DNA of 64,000 nt. It comes from Euphrasia confusa (lineage: Eukaryota > Streptophyta > Magnoliopsida > Lamiales > Orobanchaceae). Shown here piece by piece: positions 13,178-25,836 of this stretch. How positions within the stretch are numbered: position 1 is the stretch's first letter; the number at the start of each line of letters is the position of its first letter. The notes below the pieces were generated by a model that was not told where the DNA came from, searched no databases, and worked only from the letters and a program-made list of their open reading frames with translations. Both the position numbers and the translations under genes were made by a program. The stretch is from assembly GCA_954870475.1 (NCBI GenBank), contig OX940949.1, forward strand, positions 41,509,332 through 41,573,331, in the 5' to 3' direction.

Positions 13178-14416
13178 CTACACATGACGAGACCTCCTAG
13201 ATTGATAGTCCCTCCACATATTTTTTGCAAGCTCCTCTCTGAACTCATTCCACTCACTTGATTGTTTCGCGCTAGCAATACAATCATCATCCCTTTCCAC
13301 TTCTTCTATTTCTGCATTTTGTAGATCACTGTCTACTTCAGCCATGAGAGCTTCCTCCTCCATTTTTTCTGATCTTAAGAAGTTGTGAAGAATGACACAT
13401 GCATTTATGATTCTAACTTGGGTTCTTTTACCAAAAAAGCTACTAGTTCTGAGAATAGCCCAACGTTTTTTCATACAACCAAAGGCTCTTTCAATTGTGT
13501 TACGAGCCGATGAGTGTCTTAAGTTAAACAGCTCTTTGTAGTTCGTTGGGGAATTTCCTCGCCATAAATTCAAGTGATACCTAGTACCTTTATATGGAGC
13601 TAAAAAACCCTCACCATTTGTATAACCCAAATCGACAAGAAAGTACTTATTCTTTGGCACTTTCAAACGATAGGGTTGTCTTTGAAGTGCATCTCGGAGG
13701 ATGCGAGGGTCGGATGCAGACCCTTCCCAACCCGGTAAAACATAGGTAAAACGTAATTGAGCGTCACAGGCAGCCATAACATTGGTGCTTATATCACCCT
13801 TTCTATCCCTATACCTACATCGATCCTCAAGTGGTACAGTCATTTTTATATAAGTACCATCAATGGCTCCTACCGCATTCTCAAAGCATTTCCATTTCGA
13901 CTCATTAGCAAAACTAGTGGTAGAGTCAACTTCTTTGATGTAGTATTCTCCAATTTTTAATACTGCTCGAAGTACCACATGAAATTGACGACTCACAGTT
14001 TCTCCCGAACGAGCGAAAAGAGCTTGAATTGTTCGATTTTTCAAGTTATGAGCAAGTATATGCAGAAAAAATGCAACAACTTCTTCGACTGTGACGTGTC
14101 TAGAAGTCACTAAACTACCCTTGGTTCTTAGAACTCTACATAACTTTTCAAAGCACCGTCTATCAAAACACAATTGCTCAAGACATTTCGTGTTATTTCT
14201 TAATGTATCTAACCACATCAATCTTTTTTGGGCACGTTCACTCTCACTCCAAGCTAACTCTCTGACAGTATACCTTTGGTTATACAAAGGCCCTATCACT
14301 GATATAAAAAAACCAGAAACTTGAAAAACCAATTCCATTTCTTCCTCTTCTGTCCTCACACGCTTTCGAGATTCATGCTCACCATTATCATCAGAAATCT
14401 GACCGAACACAACCAT
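13178..14416 (-). CDS. PIF/Harbinger transposase (HARBI1-like DDE nuclease)
   Basis: Intact 412-residue frame of the DDE_Tnp_4/HARBI1 family. An N-terminal helical segment (about 60-160) precedes the nuclease core. Catalytic candidates are Asp186 in AIDGTY, Asp262 in VDLGYTN and Glu309 in NTIERAFGCMKKRW. The signature RYRDRKGDISTNVMAACD follows the first Asp, and GSASDPRILRDA precedes the second. The length is normal for the family. The first residues are uncertain. A small upstream exon (MNVMN at 15211-15197, donor GTAAGT) could splice to ISDDNGEHES at 14398, replacing the six residues MVVFGQ. It sits 120 bp upstream of ORF1 in the same orientation. Confidence 0.92.
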   Translation of the reverse strand: MVVFGQISDDNGEHESRKRVRTEEEEMELVFQVSGFFISVIGPLYNQRYTVRELAWSESERAQKRLMWLDTLRNNTKCLEQLCFDRRCFEKLCRVLRTKGSLVTSRHVTVEEVVAFFLHILAHNLKNRTIQALFARSGETVSRQFHVVLRAVLKIGEYYIKEVDSTTSFANESKWKCFENAVGAIDGTYIKMTVPLEDRCRYRDRKGDISTNVMAACDAQLRFTYVLPGWEGSASDPRILRDALQRQPYRLKVPKNKYFLVDLGYTNGEGFLAPYKGTRYHLNLWRGNSPTNYKELFNLRHSSARNTIERAFGCMKKRWAILRTSSFFGKRTQVRIINACVILHNFLRSEKMEEEALMAEVDSDLQNAEIEEVERDDDCIASAKQSSEWNEFREELAKNMWRDYQSRRSRHV

Positions 14417-15526
14417 TTCATAAATTAATCACCTACAAACTTTAAGTATGCATTGAACAAACATGAAGACTAACTTGGATTATTGGTGTTTATGACGTTA
14501 AACTATGCCACGCGTATGAGTTTAAGAGCACGGCTTTCTTTCACATAACATTCTATTTTTGTCGTTTTGTGAATCAATACAAGCCGACTACTGAAAAATC
14601 AGTTAAAATATATTCTTTTTTTGTCGCATATGCATAGGCAAACAAGATCCTATATTAACAGAAACCATTCATTAAAAAGAGTTTCCTGGATTCACCGCGC
14701 CACCAATAGTACAAATAACAAATCTATACGTAGAGGATAAAAAGAGACTTCGTCTCCCTTACACAAATCTATCTGACCCCTCATCAGTCAGTCGTAGATT
14801 TCCTTTACCTAAGCATCTGATAAAACATAAGGCTGATTTGCAACTCTATTTTTTTTTTTTTTTTGTCAGTTTCATCTCATTTTCAGCAATAAAACAATGT
14901 AAGATCAACTAGAAAACAACATCAATCAAACCGAAGCAGATCCATTTCCAAATCTAGACGCACATATAAACACACACATAAAAATGAAATATAAAAAAAT
15001 AAATCGGACCTTCACGAATTGGCCCTTCTACCATTCACGAGCATAAACACCAATAATCCACGAATTAAGATTGTATACAATAACAACAAAACAATGACAA
15101 ATCGCGAGCTCACAAACATTAACATAATCACATAATAACGGTCGCTACAAAAAAAGAAAGTATAATCGCACCAAAATAAAAAGAAAGAACACTTACATTC
15201 ATTACATTCATGGCGAAATCGAAATTAAGAGACCCCCAAATCTCGATTTTTGAAACCCTAGAATTTTTTGTTATATTTTTGGTGATTTTTTTGTCTAACG
15301 AATGCAAATGGCGTGTTTGTGTGTTGGTGAGCTAGGTAAGTGGGTGGGCTATGGATTTGCAAATGAGAGTGTAAAATGTGAGATTCTAAATGGGCTTTTT
15401 TTGTAAGGTGGGGATTTCGTTGGATTTGGACTGAATACTAAATCCAAATCTGTGTATTTGCCAAACATCCAATTTAATCTTAATCCGAATTTTCAAATGA
15501 AATTAGGCCATCCAAACAGGCCATAA

Positions 15527-16304
15527 GGGAATTGGTACAATGTGTTCCCCATTCTTTATTGTACACGTGATGATGTATCTGCATGTAAGGACTCATATAT
15601 TTAAGAAACGGCAAAAGCCAATGACATAAAATATAAAGATTTTTCTTTTAAGTGAGAATGTAGAAAAACCGTTTTGCTATCAAATTTTGTGTTTTCATGT
15701 TTAGGGCAATGCCAGAGAAAGATAACCTGCTACGTTTGAGTAAAAAGTCATCACGGAGATTTTTTGTAGTTGATTGAGCAGAGTAAAGAAAACGACTATA
15801 ACGAGACCCACAATTCCTCAAAGATTTCCGTGATCATTGAAAGCAAAAGGAACAAAATCAGAGCTCTACCTTCCCCTTCGACAGATCAAGCCCTATCTTG
15901 AAGGTTGTTGATTTCAAGGAATTAGTAGAATAATAAAACTAGTGTCTATGATTTTCTCATGTGCATTTGCTTCGTATCGTTTGTTCCCTAATTAGTAAAC
16001 AAACATTATAGCAATTCATACGATATCAAACAGAAACCAAAATGCAAGAACCAGATATCCACGTGGTTCCCTCAAGAAAAGTTGTTGATTGAATTCCAAT
16101 AGATGAAATATACTACTATATCCTTCAAGATCAAACACTAAATATCTCAATATTTTGAGGGAAGTTGATAGTTGAACTCTTTCAAAGGCTGGTCTGTTAA
16201 ACTCTTACCAAATGGACACTATCAAAAGAACCGATTCCTACAAAAAAAAGACCTTCTAAAGGTCCTGTTTCGAAGACAAATTGAGGTATAAACCTTCATA
16301 TCCT
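15527..16304. other. Intergenic DNA and 3' flank of LPXB
   Basis: No supported coding region. The right part is the 3' UTR side of the minus-strand LPXB gene, whose stop codon is at 16305-16307. Confidence 0.5.
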
Positions 16305-19300
16305 TCAAGAGTTCAACACTGTTGATGCAGCTATCATACTCGGAGTATACTCAACAAGTAAAGGTTCTCTTTGGGTTGAGTTGCCACTTGCTCTTCTCAG
16401 AGGATCGAGCAAATCAAAAACCTTTCCAGCCGCAGAAATCTGTTTCTGGCGAAGACTCTTATCATGCATCAAGTCCCTGCGACATAAAAATTCTTTTCAA
16501 CTACACTTTGTTTTTTCGTCTGAACTTGTCGCATGATACACTCAATGTTAAAAAAAATCTCACTTTAACGAACATATGAAACGATCTACTGTCGACAGCG
16601 GAAATGAGGTACATGATATAATGTTTTAAGCATGTGGTTTTCTTTTAACTAAAAATGATAACCCACTATGGTGTTTGGACAGGTTTTTTTAGACCTGAAT
16701 ATCGACACTCTAAAACCAAAGTTTTTTTTGAAAATCTAAACCCTAAAACCTAGCTTAGCAACCGCCAACCTGTTAACCTTCTAAGTTCTAACTCGATTAT
16801 AAACCTATCAAATATAATATATTAATATGATACCCATTCAACATGATTTCAAGCTCTTCAGAAACAACCCCTTTATTAAAAGGCAATTCAAACCAGTTCT
16901 ACATTGAAATGGACCAACAAAATCTAATGTCAACTGTCAAGAGTCAAAGACATAACAAAGATCAAAAACCCTATTTGGGTTTTGGACTACGGCTTGTCGA
17001 GATTCAGAATTCAAGTATTCAAGTATTTGTTGGATGATTCAAAAATCCTTTACTTCTACTGAATAGTATGTCTCAATCATTGAAATCATATCTGAAAATT
17101 GGATGATGTTGTATAATTATATTAGTACAAGTGTCGAATTATGTTTCAGAATGAATGTTGTATTATTAGAATGTATTTAATAATTAAATATAAAGACGAT
17201 GAGATATTTGATTCCTAGCACAAACAATTATTAATTAAGATTTTAATTCACGAATTCAAAAGATTTAATGTCACCATTATAGATGTAGGGACTTACATGA
17301 GCAGTTGTGCCAATCGTGAAGGAGTGCATGCCCCAAAAAGAGCTTCAGGGATTATAGCCGAATCTAGAACAATATTAGGAAGAGAGATGTAAAGTATTTT
17401 AGCTTTGTAACGAATGAACCATTCGGTCAGGATATGGGCTCGATATGCAACAACACAAGGTAACCGTGCAAGCTGTAATTCAACTGCAACAGTCCCAGAC
17501 GTACACAATGCTACCCTACTGGCCTGCATCAATCAATAACATTGGCATTTAATTAACCAGATCACTTCTTTGTTGAATTGTAGAAATAAATTAAACAATA
17601 GTTATATATTTCCGAGTACACATATCCTATTAAACAAAGTACTTCTGAGTAAAAACAAGGTCAATAAGTGTAAGCCATGCATACCCAAAAACAATGAAAA
17701 AAAACAGTATGCCAAATTACAGTCACAATTATCCTAGAGACTCATTGCAAATAACTAATGTGCACTCCATTAGACGGTGATTAATCTTGAAGATTGAGAT
17801 TACCTCTTATAATCCCCAAGCGGGATAAAGAGTGAATGCCTAAAAGAATTATCATGACCACATAATTCTTCTTAGAACAGAGCATACATTAGTGGTAGAC
17901 TGGTAGTATGATTGTAGTTTTAAAAAAAAATCATTCAGGTCACAATAACTTGAAAAATGCTCTCACTCATCAACAGGCAAACAAGAAACACCAAGTCAAA
18001 TAAAATAAAATAGTCCAATTGGATAGTTGTTGCTACCCATATTCCATACGTACATAAATAAATCAGGAAACATAGTCACCTAGACACAAAATTTATAACA
18101 TGCATGGTAGACAAGTGAAAGTAACGTGGGATGGAAAATTGAAGAATTAGACCCAGGCAGTAAGTTTGGACCATATTAATGACTGAAGCAGTGAAGTCTC
18201 TAGTAGTAACATTCATTCTTTCAATTGAAAATGACAACCCAATCATCATGCAAGAATAAACGCAATTACAGAATTTTAACCATATATCACACATTTTCTT
18301 TACTTGAAATATCAAGCAGTTTATATTCATTTACCATAAGCATTTATGCCTTACACTGAAAGAATCGTATTTCATGCATTGTGATCCACCAGGAACCAAT
18401 ACGACTGATACTGGCCACTCGCAAACTGCATTTCTGATGTAATCTTCCACATGTTTATTAGGTGCAACATGGATAACTGCCGTCAACTTGGGGGATGCAT
18501 CTTTGAGTAGCTCCATAGTGTGTGAAAATATTGGAAGCATGCGTGTGACCTCTTGTAAACGGCTTCCAGGAAGCACAGAAATGATTGTTGATTCTTAACT
18601 TAAAAAAAACATGGTTAATACAAGATGTTGTTCGGGCTAAAATATTTTCAAGAATTTTAGATTGCACAACTTGGTTGGAAATTAAAGATGCTATGCCCGA
18701 TGAAACAAGATGAATAACCATATATATACCAGAAAAAAAAATCAACCATTGTTCTTTTATATCAACTCTAACCGACCTGTTTAGCATTTTTGTTTTTCGG
18801 GCTGACCCATAATAACTCGCATATTTCAAAATCTAAATGACTCATAATTATATGGGTTGTTTTGTATGAGTTAGTTTACATCAAGATGTATTCTACATCC
18901 ATTTATATTTCAAAATGACTTACAGTTTTTAACCGTAGTCCCTCTACAGTTCCATGCATTCATACATACACATACACACATTGCCACATTGGTAAGGGCT
19001 AAACATTAATGCTGACAAATTTATTAGCAAGATAAAAAGTGGGTGGGGGCCTAAGCCCCAAGAGATCTGAACTGGGTTCCGCCACTGGTTTTAACTCTAA
19101 ATGACTCATATTTAAGATATTACAACCCCATTAGCCACTGTAGTAATTAAAAATGGACAAATGCGTTCTCAATCACAGAGACATGAAATAACTTTAGACA
19201 TGAAATTACTTCGCCCTACCTGATGATATCCCATAATTCCTCCTAAACTTCTCTCCATCGCCTTGAACTTTCCACTCCTTGTCTACGAAATTGTTAGCCT

Positions 19301-21501
19301 GAAAGAGTAAAGGCCTCTAGAAAATCATGCTATAGTAAAAATCCGAGTGCATCAACTAAACATATCATTCTTCACAAAATTAAAGTCTCCATTTGACCAA
19401 TAATGGAGTTTAATAAAAATTAAGAGGATGAGTTTTAGCTAGAATGTCAATATCTAAGAAATGGAACCTTAGTTTTTTATGTTACCCAAAACGAAGTGTA
19501 CAATAGAAGTAGTAGAGATTGTAAACATAACACGCACAAGCTTTACCTTCAGCTCTAAAACATCCTCTAATGTTGGATGTCCCACAAATGTTGCAACCAA
19601 TCCATTTGAACGACACACATCTGCCTCAAATGGCAGGATACAGAAAACATGATCCATAAATCCTGAAAGCCCTTTGAGTCTCGATTCACCTCCTCTCCAT
19701 GCCCAGAAAGAAGGTGCCACATAGTGAAAATGTGGAGGACAAGATAGCCTTTTGAAACCGTATATAGCTGTAAAAATCATTTTTTCCATGTTCCTACACC
19801 ATTTTTTCCTCACTCTTTCATATGGAAAAATGAATTTTTGTTCAAAAAACTTAAAGCAGTTTAAGGGAAAATTACCTCGCAATTGCTTCAGAAATCGAAA
19901 GGAGAACCCTTTTGAGTCCACTGTTAGGACAACATGCGGATGGAAAGTGCGAGCCGCCTCAATGGTTTCTTTCAATCTGACCTGAATTAATTTGCAGTTC
20001 AGACAAACAAAAGTGATTTCTTAATATGGACACGGTTTCACTAGCTGAAGTGCCAACATAAACAAAAGTTTCATCACCATTGTCAGAAAGTGAAAGAAAT
20101 TTTACATCACTCGTTGCTCACCCGGAACATACTAAGATGTGGCAACAACTCCCAGATTCCCATTACAGCAATGTCTTCCATAGGGAACAAAGAATTTAAT
20201 CCATGTTGTGACATCATCAATCTAAAGAAAGATAGAAATAAGGGTATCACGAGCTTGTCTTTCTCCTCTCTAACTTTTGCATTATACACGACAAATATAA
20301 AAGTTTAATGCTTAAACACAATGACAAAGATCATTATGTGCTGGCTAGTCACTAAAGTGAATCTTTGTGTTACTTTGAAGGTGTAACGCCATTAACATTT
20401 TCATACGAAAGTGATAAATATCAATTGATTGAAATTAAAGTGTCCTTGAACTTGCTTAACACTAGTCTTGCTTTTAATTCATTGTGTTCTTTTTGTATTC
20501 ATATTTTTCTAATTCAAGTGAGATCCGCCATCCGTGTTGCTCATAATTTTACAAGAATGAGAAGACGCAACAGTCCTCCAATAGCTCAGAGATAAAATAT
20601 GTGATTCAGTACTGTACTCTATATCAGGTACTTTTGCAGCTAAAGCACGAGTGTTTGCAGAAGCCTTAATAGTTAAAATTAAAATTATTACTAGAAGGAG
20701 CAAATAGATACTCAAGTTCAACCAAGAAAATCTCCAACTTCCGTATAATAAGATTAAACAATTTACAACTTGAGAAGCTAGGAAAATAGAAGCATAAACC
20801 AATAGCAGAGGAAGCTAGGTACATGGGGCACAAGATTTTCTATTTTTTCACATCCACATGAATTGTTTAACGCAGCGATTGCCTACAAAAATTCTCAATG
20901 AATAAGAGTAATCACATCTACACATTTTTTGAATGAACAAACGTTTCAAAACACATTTTTCCTACAAATCTTGACCATCCAATCCACTAACATATTTCTA
21001 ACTAAAAAATTATTTAATCTTCATTTAACCCTTTTTTAATACACCTAGTCAATTTTCAATATCTACATTTTCCCTTCACATACAACCACATTGTTCAATT
21101 TTATATCTTCTCTTCAAATCTCCACTATCAAGCAGAAAGAAGACCCCGTCCGTGTTCAATATTCTAGATCCGCGACTGCCGACCAGTAAACTAGTAGAAA
21201 ACAGAATGAATCCAGCAAAAGCCAATATCATGAAATAGCTAAACGGAGTCGTTTCTTACCCGCCGACACCTGCAAAACGAACAGGAAAAGGAGAAATGCT
21301 TTTCAAAGAGTTCATAAAACGCGATGCGATGACGTCCCCAGAAACCTCCCCAGCTACAATAAAGACTCTGAGTTCCCCATCTTTTGAAGCAGCGTCTCTC
21401 ACACACTCTCTGCCGGTAACCGAGAAGGGTCTTTTCACCACCCGCAAGAAGCTCCTATCCATGCCAATCTTCTTCACATTCCACACAGTTCTTGAAAACA
21501 T
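16305..21501 (-). CDS. LPXB: Lipid-A-disaccharide synthase homologue (plant LPXB)
   Basis: GT19-family glycosyltransferase that in bacteria joins UDP-diacylglucosamine and lipid X; plants keep a mitochondrial version in a lipid-A-like pathway. Eight exons join with consistent phase: 21501-21260, 20221-20122, 19981-19876, 19767-19547, 19298-19220, 18593-18355, 17523-17297 and 16476-16305 (1386 nt, 461 residues), close to the ~460 of Arabidopsis LPXB. Hallmarks in order: VFIVAGEVSGD, FAGVGG, LFPMEDIAVMG, VDSKGFSFR, HYVAPSFWAW, FVGHPTLED, VLPGSRLQEV and ALCTSGTVAVELQLA. The Arg-rich, acid-poor N-terminus (MFSRTVWNVKK...) fits mitochondrial import. A second in-frame ATG 11 codons upstream (21534) would give 472 residues. 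The splice model is mine, but every junction restores known family sequence. Confidence 0.92.
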
Positions 21502-21800
21502 AATTGTGGGCTTCAAAATAATAATGAAAATCAAAAAAAAAAAAGTAAATTAACTTATAATTTTTTTACAAAATTCATCTAAAATACAATTTTTTTTCTT
21601 TAAATAAAAATAATTAAAAACATACTCAAAGTCAAAACAATTTCAGCTGAACTTATTATAGATTTATTTCCAGCATTGTAGTTGTTCTTATTAAAAGCTT
21701 CAAATTTGATCGATGGAATTTAAGTACCTTAGATTGATAAAGAAAATTGGGTTTGGCGGGTTTAGGTTTTGCTACAAGAAATCTCGATTCTTGAGTCAAA
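21502..21800 (-). promoter_or_regulatory. LPXB upstream region, truncated by a transposon nest
   Basis: About 300 bp separate the LPXB start from the hAT/Copia nest beginning at 21809. The stretch is AT-rich and holds no other reading frame. The promoter should lie here, but no TATA box stands out. Confidence 0.4.
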
Positions 21801-22409
21801 AGTAGAGGTAGGGGTGACTATTCGTAAGGACCCGCACCCAAATTTTCGCCAAATTTTCGGGTACTCGTAGCTTAATAAGCAAAAATTTGTAAATCAAGTA
21901 CTCAGTACTCGGGTCGGATAATCGATAATCGGGTACTCAAAATTACTTAAAAAATAATTTTTCAAAAAAATAATAATATTCAAATTCAATAGTTTATTAA
22001 TCAACTAACAAGTAAAAATCATCAATTTAAGTTAAAAATAATATTAAAAAAACAGAATAAAGTAATTAAAAACAATAAAAAAATGTCATATTTTAAGCTT
22101 TTCATTTTCTTCCACTAATTATAGTTTGTTCACTTTTCTCATATTCTTGTATTTGCACATTCTCTAACTCCATATCCAAATAATTATCTTATTCAAGTTG
22201 ACCTATATTGCTGGCTTGTTGTATTGTATTTCTTACTATTATATATAGGCTATAGTCTTATTTATTATATATAATATTTTAGATTTTTAATTTATATATT
22301 TATTATTTTAATTTAAATAGTTAATCGGGTATTTCAGGTATACTCGAACGAGTAATCGGGTACCCTAATACCCAATATTTATAAAAATGAATTCCGTAAC
22401 CCAACCTTT

Positions 22410-23334
22410 TGTTGGAATTTTAGCTTGGTTTCTTTAATTTAACGATTAAACTACGGGGCCCCGCACGTCGACAGAATTGATAATTCTTCGAGTGTTTAAT
22501 TCTACTATTTGAGTAGGTGTTACTTGATCAATAATTACTAAAATCCATGTATTTGTGAAAGAGTAATTGTTGTACAAAGTATGGTAGTTGAAAGTTTAAA
22601 TATAAAAGAATTAATATATGAATATTTGTTATATTCTATATTGCTAAAATGTTAAAAGGAATGACTAATTAAAGATTAATTAATTTTATTAATTAAAGAT
22701 TAATTAGTGTAATATATTATATTATATAATATAAATGTGATATGTTATATATATATATAATATAAGTGTGTTGTGTGCGCATGCATATGTGCATGTATTT
22801 GTGAATGAAAGGCACGTGGTAGTTTAAATATGTAAACATACTGGTCTGTGTGTTAGTGTTTGAACTTCAGCAAATAATTGCTTGAATTTAGAGAGGTGCG
22901 ACTCAAAGTCACCGATTAGAAATTCAGTTAATAAAAACAAATTTCTAAAGTGACTTTGTGAATGGTTGCGTACACTTTCATGAATGGACACATGGGGCTA
23001 TATAAGGATGAGTTCGTCTCATTCCATATACACACCGAACACTAACACCGAGAGTTCAACATGAACGCAACACACAAATATTTTAAGGACACAATTCGAG
23101 TTATCGATATTCCTCTCGTTTTTCCTTTCTTTTAGTGCATAAGAATTCCCTCTGTTTCTTGTTCGTCAGATTCAGTGTCGTGTGCTTCGATACTGTCTTA
23201 TTTGCTGTTTTATCTTGGGAGACATTTGTCTGTGATTCCGTAAAGCACTAATACGGGGCAAATTCGTCTTAAGGACAGAGAGCCAACTCTCGACTCAGCA
23301 GTGTAATATACGAAATACAGAAATAACCCCAACA
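22410..23334 (+). repeat. 5' LTR of the defective Copia element
   Basis: 925 bp, TGTTGGAATTTTAG... to ...AACCCCAACA. A TATA box (CTATATAAGG) is at about 22998-23006, so the transcript should start near 23030. AAATTCGTCTTAAG (23270-23283) in the downstream part is exactly complementary to 23337-23350, just outside the LTR. Confidence 0.92.
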
Positions 23335-23789
23335 ATCTTAAGACGAATTTTTTATGTTGTTTCTGTATTGTTGAATATTCGAGATGATGAGTTCAAAATG
23401 ACGTTCATGAAATGTGGGGAGAAACGAGAAAGAATTTGTGTTATTCTATATAACAAATTTCTAGATACTTGACAGGAGATTTCCCTTCTTCTTCCGGGGA
23501 TGATTCTGTTGGGTATGGAACTCTGGCGACTTCCGCTAGATCTAGTATTCAGTCTTCTTCTACTGGGTTTAGATCTGAGCCGACGGTTCAAGTCTCTTTA
23601 GTGAAAAAGATGACTGAGGACAAATGAAAATCGTAATGATTTTATGTGGCTAAAAGAGATTCATATTGAAGAAGTTTTATACTTCAAAAATGAACTCTAA
23701 ATCTGTGATAGTTAAATTCATGATTAGGCCAGAATTTGTGGGGCGGAGTTTTACTCACTTCGATTACAATTCTTAATAGAATTCCCCAC

Positions 23790-25460
23790 AATTATATGGA
23801 TCGAACTTCATATGAATTATGGAAATGACTTAGGCGGTTGTTTGAATAAGGTTAAAGTACCTAAACTAATGCAAGTCATATTTGGTCCTAAAAATCGTGG
23901 ATTGAATATCATTGAATATGACGATCACGGTAGTTTATATCGATTCTTATGTTGTAAGTTTGCGATATCGAATATCCATCTGGATATAATCATTGAATTA
24001 AGAGATGTTGAATTCTTTGTAAATGTCTATCCTCGAAAAGAGAAGAAATGTTAATTTCTGTTAAATGAAATTATGAAACGGCTACAAGTTCGGATGTATG
24101 TAATTTAAAATCTATTGATTCTAGTCAGAAGGGTACCGAAACTTCTGAAAATGAACATAGATGGAATACAAGAACTGGAAATGCTAAAACCTTTAGTATA
24201 TATTTTCTGACCTAATTGGTAGAAAATGATTCAAGAAAGATTAATGTTAAACAAAAGGTTTCTCAATTAATGTGTATGTTGAATGTATATACGTGAAAGG
24301 AAACATGATTTCAATTATGTTGAAAATGGTTTGCCTTTACGTAGTTGGCAATCTCATTAATGGGAGTAACCTAGAATTAATCTTGAAATACAAAAATATG
24401 TTGAAATGTTTTTCGACATGAAAAATATGGGTGTGGGAGATGTCATATTGGAAATAAAAATTTCTAAGACGTCTGAAGGACTGATGTTGTCTCAATCTCA
24501 TTACATTGGAGATGTATTGGAGAAATGAGACATAATTGATAGTTCTCCTATAATCACCGATGGATAGAAATCATTATAATGATAAGATCATGGTGAACCC
24601 ATATAAGAAAGTAAGTACGTACAAATCATTGGCAGTGTAATAAATATTACAAAATGCACTCATCCATATATTATTTATTGAGTAAATAAGTTGGAGATGT
24701 TTATGCACAATCCGTGAAATGATCACTGGAAGGCGATAAACTGTGAGATGCGATATTTAAAATATACTCAGAATTATGATTTGTACTACTAGTGATATTC
24801 AGTTGTATTGGAAAGATACAATGATGATAACTAGATATTTGATACAAAGAAAATCAAGACTACTGATGGTAATGTCTTTACTATTAGTGGTGGGAATGTG
24901 TCTTGAAAATCCTCTAAGCAAATTTGTATTACTCGATTCATTATGGAATCGGAGTTTATAACTTTGGATAAGATAAAGTTGGAGAAGAAGTTGAACGACT
25001 TCATAATTTCTTAGAGTATTTCCCATGTTGGGATGAACTCGTGCTTTTAGTGATAATTTACTATGATAGTCAGTCGACTTTGAAAAATGGCACGGAGTAG
25101 AATGGTAAGTCTAGACATATATGTCGTTGACATAAAACCATTAGGCAGTTGATCTCTACGAGTGTGTATTTCGGATCCGTTAACAAAAGGCCTACTGAGA
25201 GATCAAACACAAATGCCTGTCTAGGGGAATGGAGTGAAAACCCATAAATTAAGAATCTTTGTGGTGGTAACCCAACCATACTGACTGGAGATCCCAAGAA
25301 TTTGGTTCAATGTGGAAAACTAAGCTATAAAGATTCAGTGAATCACTTTGGAAGTCTAAAAACTTCAAAGTAAGAGCAGTTCGAATTATAATCTCTATAT
25401 GAATATAACTCAACTCATTCCCGTGTAAGACTTTAACTGCTACCTGCAGAAAGGGTGGAG
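23790..25460 (+). pseudogene. Copia pol fossil (integrase end, RT and RNase H remnants)
   Basis: Fragments in changing frames match Ty1/copia pol. An integrase C-terminal/linker part comes first (KVKVPK, IGPK-like segment, YRFLCCKFAISNIH...IIELRDVEFFVNV, 23812-24053). An RT segment follows (FDMKNMGVGDVILEIKISKTSEGLMLSQSHYIGDVLE, ~24410-24525). An RNase H piece comes next (GGNVSWKSSKQIC...MESEFITLD, ~24890-24970), then a C-terminal tail (~25100-25330). Gag, protease and most of integrase are missing. Many stop codons and frameshifts exclude function. Confidence 0.8.
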
Positions 25461-25836
25461 GATAAGTTTAAAAACTTTTAATGATTTCCAAACTTATAAA
25501 GTGGGATATTGGCAGGATATCCTTGTTGGAAAGTCACCTATGTAAGTGTGTGAAGACCGGCCGCTTCAAAATGTAAAACACTTATGAATCCAAGAGTTGT
25601 CCAGGGCCAAAATGGACAAAACGATAAGAACAAAACAGATCGGAAGATATTGTGTTGATATTCTTGTCTTGGTTTACACAAAACACTGACGGTTCAAGAC
25701 ATCGCGTTCACCGCGCAGTAAGTAAATCCGAGAATATTCAACTACGGAAGATTCAAAGCTGAATGCTATCTCACCTGATGCAATATTGTTTCCCTTGGAA
25801 AAATGCATGAACAACAAATCTCTTTCATGTGGGGAT

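Larger units (their letters stand above)
11722..15523 (-). mobile_element. Complete PIF/Harbinger DNA transposon with two ORFs
   Basis: The 3.8-kb element is flanked by TAA (11719-11721 and 15524-15526), matching the 3-bp target duplication of this superfamily. The ends are imperfect inverted repeats: left GGTTGCGTTTGGAAACC, right (reverse complement) TGGCCTGTTTGGATGGCC. The similarity continues inward (CATTT.AAA, AATTAAGATT, repeated TTTGG and AAATCCAAA). Inside are an intact DDE transposase (13178-14416) and a two-exon Myb-like ORF1 (11965-13057), both on the minus strand, with the transposase upstream. About 800 bp of leader lies at the right end. Having both genes open and both ends recognisable makes it a candidate autonomous copy. 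Confidence 0.85.
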
